From NCBI RefSeq assembly GCF_001270745.1, contig NZ_KQ434751.1, positions 455,539-519,538 of the forward strand: a stretch of 64,000 bases of DNA. Reading direction: 5' to 3'. The stretch is from Jiangella muralis (lineage in GTDB: Bacteria; Actinomycetota; Actinomycetes; Jiangellales; Jiangellaceae). Within the stretch, counting starts at the first letter, position 1. The number at the start of each line of letters is the position of its first letter. The translations under genes were made by a program, and so were the position numbers. Below, in pieces: positions 15,558 to 24,200 of the stretch. The notes beneath the pieces were generated by a model, which ran no database searches, was not told the DNA's origin, and saw only the letters and a list, made by a program, of their open reading frames with translations.

Positions 15558-16580
15558 TCACTGCCGATGAGCAGTGAGTCGTGGCGGTGGTTGGGCGGCG
15601 ACTCGGGGCCGACGTCGTCGAGGTGGATCGTGGGCGGGCGCACTCGGAGGTGGCCCACCGGTGACGCTCGTCGGCACGAGAAGCACGCCGACGGTGACCA
15701 GGAGCGTCCCGAGGAGGTGCCATGCCGTGAGGTCTTCCGACAGCAGCAGGAACGCGCTGAGCACGCCGACCACGGGAACGAGGTTCAGGATGGCGCCGGC
15801 GAGGCTTGCGGCCACACTCCGGATCGCGTGGTTGTAGAGGACGAAGCTGCCCGCGTAGAAGACGCCGCCGACGATTACCGCGACCGCCCAGTAGCGAAGG
15901 GGAACCGCGTCCGGAACCCGTGCGCGACCTGTTGCCCACATGCTCGCCGTGACGGCGAGGGTGAGCATGCCGGCGAAGCTGAACTGGACGGTCGTCATCA
16001 TCAACGGGTCCTGCACCCTGACCGTCCGCGCCGCCAGGACGACGTACACGGCCGCCGACGCCGACGAGGCGAGGATGAGGACGTCGCCGAGGTTGAAGCC
16101 GTCCGCGACGTCGAACCTGCCCAGCGCCAGCACGCCGCAGACCGCGACGGCGACTCCGAGCAGCCCCCTGGCCTGGAGCCGTTCGCCGAGGACGATCCAG
16201 GCGAGCGTGAGGACGAAGCACGACTCGGTCACCGAGATGACCGAGGCGTTCGACGCCGACGTGAACAGCAGCCCCACCGTGAGGCCGCCATAGGCCAGCG
16301 CCGGCTCGAACAGTCCGAGTGTCGCCGCTCGCCACACGCCGGTGCTCGACAGGCCGCCTCGGACCAGCACCATCGCCCAGAGAACCATGGAGGCCGCGAG
16401 CAGCTTGATCGTCAGCATCGTCATCGGGTCGAAGCCGTTGAGTGCATACTTCGTGCCTGTCGTCGCCAGGCCCCAGCCCACCGCGGCGGCGACCAGGATC
16501 AAGCGACCGCTCGCGCCGCCGAGACTGCGGCCGGCCGGCTGGTCTCCGGGCACGGCCGCGAGGCGCCTCTGGGCGTCCAT
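15558..16580 (-). CDS. DMT-superfamily transporter (EamA/RhaT type)
   Basis: A 340-residue protein with ten predicted membrane helices in two EamA repeats. Repeat 1 includes LVAAAVGWGLATTGTKYALN and ATLGLFEPALAYGGLTVGLL; repeat 2 includes ILASSASAAVYVVLAARTVR and VRSVAASLAGAILNLVPVVG-like helices near residue 265. The C-terminus is a Pro/Arg-rich tail of about 35 residues. EamA proteins export amino acids, metabolites or drugs; the substrate is unknown. ATG 16580 is transcribed away from the ABC exporter operon, with a shared control region holding two copies of a 30-nt operator. Confidence 0.85.
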   Translation of the reverse strand: MDAQRRLAAVPGDQPAGRSLGGASGRLILVAAAVGWGLATTGTKYALNGFDPMTMLTIKLLAASMVLWAMVLVRGGLSSTGVWRAATLGLFEPALAYGGLTVGLLFTSASNASVISVTESCFVLTLAWIVLGERLQARGLLGVAVAVCGVLALGRFDVADGFNLGDVLILASSASAAVYVVLAARTVRVQDPLMMTTVQFSFAGMLTLAVTASMWATGRARVPDAVPLRYWAVAVIVGGVFYAGSFVLYNHAIRSVAASLAGAILNLVPVVGVLSAFLLLSEDLTAWHLLGTLLVTVGVLLVPTSVTGGPPPSAPAHDPPRRRRPRVAAQPPPRLTAHRQ

Positions 16581-16642
16581 GGTGTCTCCTCACACGTTCG
16601 CGGGATCGGTCCGACACCTTCAGCCTGCTGGGCCTTCTCGAT

Positions 16643-16672
16643 GGCGTCTACGACGACTCCCCCACGTATCGC
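16643..16672 (-). promoter_or_regulatory. 30-nt operator, copy A (minus orientation)
   Basis: Reads GCGATACGTGGG, six variable bases, GTCGTAGACGCC on the minus strand. Same length and spacing as copies B (16704-16733) and C (20273-20302). Lies 63 bases upstream of the DMT transporter start. Confidence 0.6.
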
Positions 16673-16713
16673 GCCATCGCCGGGATTCACCCCGGGCGAT
16701 GGCGCGATATGTG
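16663..16713. repeat. Near-perfect 19-bp inverted repeat between divergent promoters
   Basis: Left arm 16663-16681 and right arm 16695-16713 match at 18 of 19 positions (CACGTATCGCGCC... against ...GGCGCGATATGTG). The arms are the distal ends of operator copies A and B, so the two copies face outward from a common centre. Confidence 0.65.
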
Positions 16714-16733
16714 GGCTGCATGTCGTAGACGAC
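16704..16733 (+). promoter_or_regulatory. 30-nt operator, copy B
   Basis: GCGATATGTGGG, six variable bases, GTCGTAGACGAC. It ends 16 bases before the start of the first ABC exporter gene and so lies at its promoter or leader. Confidence 0.6.
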
Positions 16734-16749
16734 ACGCAGGAACCGAGGC

Positions 16750-18534
16750 ATGTTGGATGCCATGACCCCGGCAGGCACGGCTCTCGACGACAGGCCGGTT
16801 CCGTCTCGTCAGCGTCTCGTCGCGGTGCTGGCGCATGGCCGGTCAGCCCGGCTCGCCGGTCTCGGGCTCCTGGTGATCGCTAGCTCGCTCGTCCCGCTGG
16901 CGGGTCCGCAACTGCTTCGCAGGTTCATCGATCACGCGGTGCTCGGCCGGCCGTTGTCCGTACTGGCGTCCATCGCCGGCGGCTATCTCGCGGTCTCGCT
17001 GATCCAACAGGCACTCGCCGTCGCCGTGTCCTACGCCAGCGCTCAGCTGGTCTGGGGTGCCACCAACGACCTTCGCGAACAGGTCGCACGCCACACGCTC
17101 GAGCTCGACCTGTCGTTCCACGACGGGCACTCGCCCGGCGAGCTGATCGAGCGGACCGACGGCGACGTCACGGCGTTGTCGTCGTTCGTCTCGTCGTTCG
17201 TCATCCAGGTCGTGGGCGGCACGCTGACACTGCTCGGAGTTCTTGTGGTGGTCCTGCTCGAGGACTGGCGGATCGGTCTGGGCATGGTCGGCTTCGCCCT
17301 CGTGGGCGCGGTCACGATCTTCCGGTTGCGCAACGTCGCGGTGCCACGCGCGATCGAACGCCGAGCCGCCTCGGCACGCTTGTTCGGCGAGATCGAGGAG
17401 CGTCTCAACAGCGCCGACGACCTGCGCGCGAACGGCGGCGGCGCCCACGCGGTGCGGAAGTTCCAGCGGACCCTGGCGTCGTTCATCCATACCTCGGTCC
17501 GGGCGTCACGAGCGATGCGCACGACGTGGGCCATCACGGGCGCCGTCTTCGCCGCGGGCGGCGTGCTGAGCCTGTTGGCCGGGGCGGTCCTCTTCGAGAC
17601 CGGCGTCATCAGCCTGGGCACGGTCTACCTGTTGTTCCGATACACCAGCCTGCTGCGTGAGCCGCTCGACCTGATCGCCGAGCAGCAACAGGTCGCACAG
17701 GAGGCGATCGCGGGTTTCGCTCGTGTCCAGGAACTGCTCGACGAACGGCCGACGATTCGCGACACCGGCCGCCGTTCGCTGCCGCCTGGGCCGCTGGGCG
17801 TCGAACTCGACGGTGTCAGCTTCGCCTACCCGAACGGCGCGAAGATCCTGCACGGGGTCGACCTCGACCTGCGACCCGGCAGCGTCCTCGGCGTCGTCGG
17901 ACCCACCGGGAGCGGCAAGACCACGCTGTCCCGGCTGTTGCTGCGGTTGCTCGACCCGACCGACGGCACCGTGCGTATCGGCGGCGCCGACGTACGTGAC
18001 GTACCGCTGGGCGACCTGCGCCGCCGGGTCGCCATCGTGACACAGAACGTTCAGCTCTTGGAGGCGACCGTGCGGGACAACCTCACCCTGTTCGGGGCCT
18101 ACGAGCACGACGAGCGCGAGCTGGTCGGCTTGCTGGCGGACCTGGGCCTCGGACCCTGGTACGCGGCGCTGCCGGATGGACTGGACAGCATGCTCGGCCC
18201 CGGCGGCGAAGGCCCGTCGGCGGGAGAGGCACAGCTGGTCGCGTTCGCCAGGGTGTTCCTACGCGATCCTGGGCTCGTGGTCCTGGACGAGGCGACGTCG
18301 CGGCTGGACCCGCACAGCGAGGAACGGATCGAGCGGGCGGTGGACAGGCTGCTGACCGGTCGGACGGCGATCCTGATCGCGCATCGCCTCGGCACCCTCG
18401 ACCGGGCGGACGAGATCCTGCTGCTCGACCGCGGCCGCGTCGTGGAGCACGCTGCTCGACAGGCTCTGGTCGACGACACCGAGTCGCGGTTCGCCGGCCT
18501 GATCGCGACGGCATCGACGGGTGCGCCGCGATGA
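16750..18534 (+). CDS. Heterodimeric ABC exporter, subunit 1 (membrane + ATPase)
   Basis: A 594-residue half-transporter: six-helix membrane domain (about residues 20-330), then an ATPase domain. Walker A is [15 protein letters not shown] (about 384), Walker [13 protein letters not shown] (about 509) with the catalytic Glu present, and the H-loop is [11 protein letters not shown]. The signature motif is GPSAGEAQ (about 488) instead of LSGGQ, so this subunit contributes a degenerate signature. Its partner, subunit 2, has the reverse pattern, as in asymmetric exporters such as TM287/288. ATG 16750 was chosen (ATG 16762 is the alternative). Its last bases overlap the next ATG (ATGA). The exported compound is unknown; association with GlxA and DJ-1 proteins suggests a detoxification role. 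Confidence 0.88.
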   Translation: MLDAMTPAGTALDDRPVPSRQRLVAVLAHGRSARLAGLGLLVIASSLVPLAGPQLLRRFIDHAVLGRPLSVLASIAGGYLAVSLIQQALAVAVSYASAQLVWGATNDLREQVARHTLELDLSFHDGHSPGELIERTDGDVTALSSFVSSFVIQVVGGTLTLLGVLVVVLLEDWRIGLGMVGFALVGAVTIFRLRNVAVPRAIERRAASARLFGEIEERLNSADDLRANGGGAHAVRKFQRTLASFIHTSVRASRAMRTTWAITGAVFAAGGVLSLLAGAVLFETGVISLGTVYLLFRYTSLLREPLDLIAEQQQVAQEAIAGFARVQELLDERPTIRDTGRRSLPPGPLGVELDGVSFAYPNGAKILHGVDLDLRPGSVLGVVGPTGSGKTTLSRLLLRLLDPTDGTVRIGGADVRDVPLGDLRRRVAIVTQNVQLLEATVRDNLTLFGAYEHDERELVGLLADLGLGPWYAALPDGLDSMLGPGGEGPSAGEAQLVAFARVFLRDPGLVVLDEATSRLDPHSEERIERAVDRLLTGRTAILIAHRLGTLDRADEILLLDRGRVVEHAARQALVDDTESRFAGLIATASTGAPR

Positions 18535-20297
18535 GTGACCAGCGGTTGTCGCCGTGGCGTGCGGCCGGGCGGATCTCCCGCTACCGGATCGGCCTGTTCT
18601 CGTTGGAGTTCGCGCGGCTGGTCGCCTGGAACGGCTCGATGCTCGTCATCGGCTGGTTGCTGCAGCAGCTGTTCGATGCGCTCGCCGGCTCCGCTCCGGC
18701 CGAGTTCGGCGCCTACGAGCTCCTCGCCGTGCTGGCTGCGGCGGAAGCCGCCAGGCTCACCATGATCTGGAGCGGCGTGGTGGGCGACAAGTGCTGGCAG
18801 CACATGCGCGGCCTCATGCGGCTCAACCTGCTGCGCGCCCTGCTGCGAAGCGGCGGGCCCGACGCCGGTACGTCGGCGACATCCTCCGGCGAGGCGGTGA
18901 GCCGGTTCCGCGACGACGTCGAGGACTTCCTCGCCTTCCTCCAGTCCGTGACCCTTGCGGCCGGGAAGGTCGTCCTGCTGGCCGGGTCGATGGTGATCAT
19001 GCTGTCCGTGGAGCCGGTCGTCGCGGTGGCGGTCGTCCTGCCACTTGTCGCGGTCGTCGTCGTCACCCGGTTGGCCAGTACGCGGATCCGCACGTACCGG
19101 GCCGCCTATCGGCAGTCCTCGGCGGCGGTGACGGGCCTGATCGCGGAGATGTTCGGCTCGGTGCTGGCGGTGAAGTCCGCCAACGCGGGCAACCACCTCG
19201 TCCAGCACCTGGCGGGCTTGAACGAGCGCCGCCGCCGCACCGGGCTGAAGGATCACCTGGTCACGCAGCTGCTGTGGAAGTTCAACCGCGCGACCGTGGA
19301 CCTGAGCGTCGGCGTGGTCCTGCTGCTGGCCGCTCCCGCCTTGCACGGCGGCAGCTTCACCGTCGGCGACCTCGCCCTGTTCGTCAACTACACCAGCATC
19401 CTCGTCTGGGTGCCGTACTACATCGGGCAGATGCTGACCCGGCATGGTCAGGCCGGCGTCGCGATCGACCGGATGGCGGCGCTCCTTCCCGCGGGAGAGC
19501 CGGAAGCACTCGTCGCCCATCGCCCGCTCGACGCTCCTGAGCAGCCGCCCGGACCGACCGCCTCAGACGGCCACGCCGCGCTGGAGCGGCTCACCGTGTG
19601 CGCTCTCACGGCCACGCACGCCGCGTCCGGCCGTGGCGTCTTCACCGTGAGCTTCACCTTGGAGCGCGGCAGGTTCACGGTCGTCACCGGTCCGGCGGGT
19701 GCGGGCAAGACGACGCTGCTGCGGGCGGTGCTCGGGCTCCTTCCGGCCGAGGGCGGAGCCGTCTACTGGAACGGCGACGTCGTCCGGGACCGGGCGGCGT
19801 TCCTGGTACCGCCGCGATCGGCGTACGTGCCGCAGGTGCCGGGACTGTTCAGTGAGTCGCTTCGGGAGAACCTCCTGCTCGGGCACGAGGATGCGTCAGC
19901 CCTGCGATCTGCGGTGCACGCCGCCGTCCTCGATCGGGATGTGGTGACGATGCCGTCCGGGATCGACACGCAGGTCGGCGCGCGGGGCGTCCGGCTGTCC
20001 GGCGGGCAGGTGCAGCGCGCCGCGATTGCACGGGCGCTGGTGCGTCGCACCGATCTGCTGGTCCTGGATGACGTGTCGAGCGCGCTCGACGTCGAAACCG
20101 AGCGCCGGCTGTGGGACCGGCTGCTCGCCGACGCCGACCGCACGCTGCTGGTCGTCTCGAACCGGCCGGCCACCATCGCGCGGGCCGACCAGGTCATCCG
20201 CCTCGACCAGGGCCGGGTCCCCGTCCGGATCGATGCGCCGGACCGTACCGGCCGGTGTCGCCGCACGATGTCGCAATCTGTGGGCAGTATGTCGTAG
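18531..20297 (+). CDS. Heterodimeric ABC exporter, subunit 2 (membrane + ATPase)
   Basis: A 588-residue half-transporter with an N-terminal six-helix domain (to about 310) and an ATPase domain: Walker A GPAGAGKTTLLRAVLGLL (about 387), signature LSGGQVQRAAIARAL (about 488), Walker B LLVLDDVSSALD (about 509). Walker B ends in Asp where the catalytic Glu is expected, and the switch His is replaced (VVSNRPATIARAD). Paired with subunit 1 this gives one complete ATP site (subunit 1 Walker A/B plus this LSGGQ) and one degenerate site. The gene overlaps subunit 1 by four bases, and its TAG stop lies within operator copy C of the downstream regulator. Confidence 0.88.
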   Translation: MSDQRLSPWRAAGRISRYRIGLFSLEFARLVAWNGSMLVIGWLLQQLFDALAGSAPAEFGAYELLAVLAAAEAARLTMIWSGVVGDKCWQHMRGLMRLNLLRALLRSGGPDAGTSATSSGEAVSRFRDDVEDFLAFLQSVTLAAGKVVLLAGSMVIMLSVEPVVAVAVVLPLVAVVVVTRLASTRIRTYRAAYRQSSAAVTGLIAEMFGSVLAVKSANAGNHLVQHLAGLNERRRRTGLKDHLVTQLLWKFNRATVDLSVGVVLLLAAPALHGGSFTVGDLALFVNYTSILVWVPYYIGQMLTRHGQAGVAIDRMAALLPAGEPEALVAHRPLDAPEQPPGPTASDGHAALERLTVCALTATHAASGRGVFTVSFTLERGRFTVVTGPAGAGKTTLLRAVLGLLPAEGGAVYWNGDVVRDRAAFLVPPRSAYVPQVPGLFSESLRENLLLGHEDASALRSAVHAAVLDRDVVTMPSGIDTQVGARGVRLSGGQVQRAAIARALVRRTDLLVLDDVSSALDVETERRLWDRLLADADRTLLVVSNRPATIARADQVIRLDQGRVPVRIDAPDRTGRCRRTMSQSVGSMS

Positions 20298-20302
20298 ACG
20301 CC
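20273..20302 (+). promoter_or_regulatory. 30-nt operator, copy C
   Basis: GCAATCTGTGGG, six variable bases, GTCGTAGACGCC. It covers the stop codon of ABC subunit 2 (20295-20297) and ends 28 bases before the AraC-type regulator, as expected for autoregulation. Confidence 0.6.
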
Positions 20303-20330
20303 ATCGGTCGTCAGTGGGCAGACTGATCGT

Positions 20331-21281
20331 ATGAAGCCCGGGACGGTCACCTTCGTCATCTTCGACGGCTACGAGTCACTCGACCTCGCCGGTCCGTTCG
20401 AGGTGTTCGGCGAGGCCGGATACGACCTCACGGTCGTCGGGCCGAAGGCCGGTCACGTCCGGTCGAGCAAGGGCCTGTCGGTCAACCCGGACCTCTCGGT
20501 GGGAACCGCCGATCCACGCCGAACCGAGACGCTGGTCGCCGTGGGCGGCGACGGCGTGTTCGCGGCGAGGTCCAACCGCCGGATCATCGACTGGATCGCC
20601 GCCGCGGCCACCTCGGCCCGGCGGGTGACGTCGGTGTGCAGCGGCACGTTCCTGCTCGCGGAGGCGGGCCTGCTGCGCGATCGCCGGGTGACGACGCACT
20701 GGAGAGCCGCGGACCGGTTGGCGCGGGAGTACCCGGAGGTTCACGTCGACGCCGACCCGATCTTCATCCAGGACGGACCGTTCTGGACCTCCGCCGGCAT
20801 CACGGCTGGCATGGACCTGGCACTCGCGCTCGTCGAGGAAGACCTCGGACCACAGGCCGCCCTCAACGTCGCCCGGGAACTGAACCTCTTCCTCCGTCGC
20901 CCCGGTAGCCAGTCGCAGTTCAGCGTCCCGCTGTGGGCCACACCGCCGGAGAGCGACGTGCTGCGCCGGGTCGTCGACGCCATCCACGCCGACCCCGGTG
21001 GTCAGCACGGCATCTCCGACCTAGCGGAGGTGGCCGGCCTCAGCCCACGACACCTGCAGCGACGGTTCACCAACGAGATCGGCCAGCCGCCCTCGGCCTA
21101 CGTCGAGCGGGTCCGCATCGAGGCCGCCCAGCGGGACCTGTCCGAACGCGACGACCCCGTCGAGGCGATCGCCCGCCGCTACGGATTCGGAACCGCGGAG
21201 ACGCTGCGCCGGACGTTCCACCGGATCGTCGGCATCGCGCCCTCGGACTACCGGGCCCGATTCCGCACCGCGAACGCATGA
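20331..21281 (+). CDS. GlxA-family AraC transcriptional regulator with DJ-1/PfpI-like domain
   Basis: A 316-residue regulator. The N-terminal DJ-1/PfpI-like domain (about 1-185) has TFVIFDGYESLDLAGPFEVF and the nucleophile-elbow region VTSVCSGTFLLAEAGLL with Cys at about 103. The C-terminal AraC domain (about 205-315) has two HTH motifs: ISDLAEVAGLSPRHLQRRFT and DPVEAIARRYGFGTAETLRR. GlxA-type regulators usually activate genes for small-molecule detoxification, with the DJ-1 domain sensing the ligand. Operator copy C sits directly before it and copies A and B before the ABC and DMT genes, making this the likely regulator of the module. Confidence 0.88.
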   Translation: MKPGTVTFVIFDGYESLDLAGPFEVFGEAGYDLTVVGPKAGHVRSSKGLSVNPDLSVGTADPRRTETLVAVGGDGVFAARSNRRIIDWIAAAATSARRVTSVCSGTFLLAEAGLLRDRRVTTHWRAADRLAREYPEVHVDADPIFIQDGPFWTSAGITAGMDLALALVEEDLGPQAALNVARELNLFLRRPGSQSQFSVPLWATPPESDVLRRVVDAIHADPGGQHGISDLAEVAGLSPRHLQRRFTNEIGQPPSAYVERVRIEAAQRDLSERDDPVEAIARRYGFGTAETLRRTFHRIVGIAPSDYRARFRTANA

Positions 21282-21300
21282 GCTCTGACGGGAGAACACC

Positions 21301-21921
21301 ATGACCACCTACGGACTACTGATCTTCGACAAGGTAGAAGCACTGGACTTCGTCGGCCCCTGGCAGGTCTTCGCCTCATCCGCGGCGGTGCGGGCCCGCG
21401 ACGGAGCCGGCGTCGACACGGTGGTGACGATCGCCGAGCGGCCCGATCCCGTCCGCTGCAACAAGGGGCCGCTGCGAGTCGTGCCCGACCACACTCTCGA
21501 CGACCACCCACCCTTGGACGTCCTCCTCGTCCCCGGCGGCACCGGCACCCGGCACGAGATGACCAACCCAGCCGTGCTCGAATGGATCCAGCGGATGACC
21601 GCCCGCGTGGACTGGCTCGCCAGCGTGTGCACAGGCGCCGAGCTCCTCCACGCCGCCGGCCCCGCCCGAGGTCGCCGCGTCGCCACCGACTGGGAACTCG
21701 AGGACGAGCTCGAGGCCCGCGGCGACATCACCATCGTCCGCGACGCTCGCTACGTCGTCGACGGCAACCTGGTCACCAGCCAAGGCGTCTCAGCCGGGAT
21801 CGACATGGCACTCTGGCTCATCGGCCGGCTCCACGGCCGGGCCCACTCCCGATTCGTCCGCCGCAAGATCCAGTACGAACCGGCCCCGCCCTTCATGGCC
21901 GACGAACCACTCGTCTCCTGA
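21301..21921 (+). CDS. DJ-1/PfpI family protein (isonitrile hydratase-like)
   Basis: A 206-residue single-domain DJ-1/PfpI protein. GLLIFDKVEALDFVGPWQVF starts the fold, VLLVPGGTGTRHEM gives the oxyanion/Glu region, and WLASVCTGAELLHAAG carries the nucleophilic Cys (about residue 107), followed by ATDWELEDELEARGD and VTSQGVSAGIDMALWLIGRL. Sequence style is closest to isonitrile hydratases and similar GATase1-like enzymes. It lies 19 bases after the GlxA regulator, with a GGGAGAACACC leader, and is probably co-transcribed. Having a regulator and an enzyme with related sensing folds in one operon suggests they act on the same compound. Confidence 0.85.
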   Translation: MTTYGLLIFDKVEALDFVGPWQVFASSAAVRARDGAGVDTVVTIAERPDPVRCNKGPLRVVPDHTLDDHPPLDVLLVPGGTGTRHEMTNPAVLEWIQRMTARVDWLASVCTGAELLHAAGPARGRRVATDWELEDELEARGDITIVRDARYVVDGNLVTSQGVSAGIDMALWLIGRLHGRAHSRFVRRKIQYEPAPPFMADEPLVS

Positions 21922-22119
21922 GAACTCGTTCCAAAGCGCCGGTGGGAGTTGCCGCCGTGATGTCGACCCCAGTGAGTTGGGGTCGTCGTCGTGAGGCGCT
22001 TCAGCTACGCGCCGCCGGATGACGACCGCGAGCCGGCCAGGCAATGTGCCTCGTGCACGCTGTGCCCCGGTACCGGAGGTGCGTCGATTTCGTCACGACG
22101 CCGCCGTTCCAGGTGGGCA
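21922..22119. other. Intergenic stretch holding a recombinase scrap
   Basis: Apart from the recombinase scar at 21957-21998 and a small hairpin (CGACCCCA 21964-21971 with TGGGGTCG 21978-21985), no gene is evident. A 39-residue minus-strand frame beginning ATGCCCACC at about 22123 overlaps the stop of the Cys-rich mini-ORF; it looks unlike a protein. Confidence 0.4.
21957..21998 (-). pseudogene. Serine recombinase scar inside the island
   Basis: The stretch GTGATGTCG...GTGAGTTGGG...TCGTCG...TGAGGCG matches 38038-38075, part of the larger recombinase remnant, apart from two substitutions and indels of one and three bases. In that remnant it encodes LTTTQLTGADIT on the minus strand; here an extra base destroys the frame. 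It lies exactly between the exporter module and the chaperone module. Confidence 0.6.
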
Positions 22120-22161
22120 TCAGCAGCAACCGGTGTCCCAGCAGTCCTCGCAACAGTCCAT
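22120..22161 (-). CDS. Candidate Cys-rich 13-residue mini-ORF
   Basis: ATG 22161 to TGA 22120 encodes MDCCEDCWDTGCC: five Cys in 13 residues, otherwise acidic. A good ribosome binding site, GGGGAG, precedes the ATG by nine bases. It follows the redox fusion gene at the end of the chaperone run, 87 bases after that stop. It could be a real thiol-rich peptide, a regulatory leader or chance. No similar peptide is known to me. Confidence 0.3.
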   Translation of the reverse strand: MDCCEDCWDTGCC

Positions 22162-22248
22162 GGTGGTCGTCTCCCCTCGCTGTGGACGTCTGCCGATCTC
22201 GGAGCGGTTCTCTGACCGTGACCGAAGTCCCCGTACGCGGTCGGACGC

Positions 22249-23919
<1,671 letters not shown>

Positions 23920-23936
23920 CGTGATCTCCAGCCCGC

Positions 23937-24200
23937 TCAGACGAACGCCTCGTGGGCGAAGCACCAGCGCCAGTTCTCCCCGGGCTCCAGCGACCGCACG
24001 ATCGGATGCCCGCTCTGCTGGGCGTGCTTGCGGGCGTGCTTGTTCGGCGACGTATCGCAGCAGCCGACCTTGCCGCACGTGAGGCAGAGCCGCAGGTGCA
24101 CCCAGGCCGAACCGGTGCGTAGGCAGTCCTCGCACCCCTTCGTACGCGGCAGTACCGGCCGGATGAACGCCAGATGCGGGTCATACGGGAGCGTGTTCAT
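23937..24200 (-). CDS. UBP-type zinc finger protein
   Basis: An 87-residue protein that is almost entirely a UBP zinc finger: [20 protein letters not shown] (Cys 23 and 26), [20 protein letters not shown] (further Cys and His ligands), then [20 protein letters not shown]. In eukaryotes the fold binds the C-terminal Gly-Gly of ubiquitin; in bacteria the partner is unknown, but these genes occur next to cNMP/thioredoxin reductase-like fusions, as here. ATG 24200 overlaps the end of clpB by 20 bases, so translation is coupled. Possible roles are recognition of free C-termini or zinc/redox sensing, both unproven. Confidence 0.85.
   Translation of the reverse strand: MNTLPYDPHLAFIRPVLPRTKGCEDCLRTGSAWVHLRLCLTCGKVGCCDTSPNKHARKHAQQSGHPIVRSLEPGENWRWCFAHEAFV

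Noticed and set aside
16663-16713. Inverted repeat read as a transcription terminator
   Set aside because: It lies between divergent starts, not after a gene, and its arms coincide with the two operator copies.
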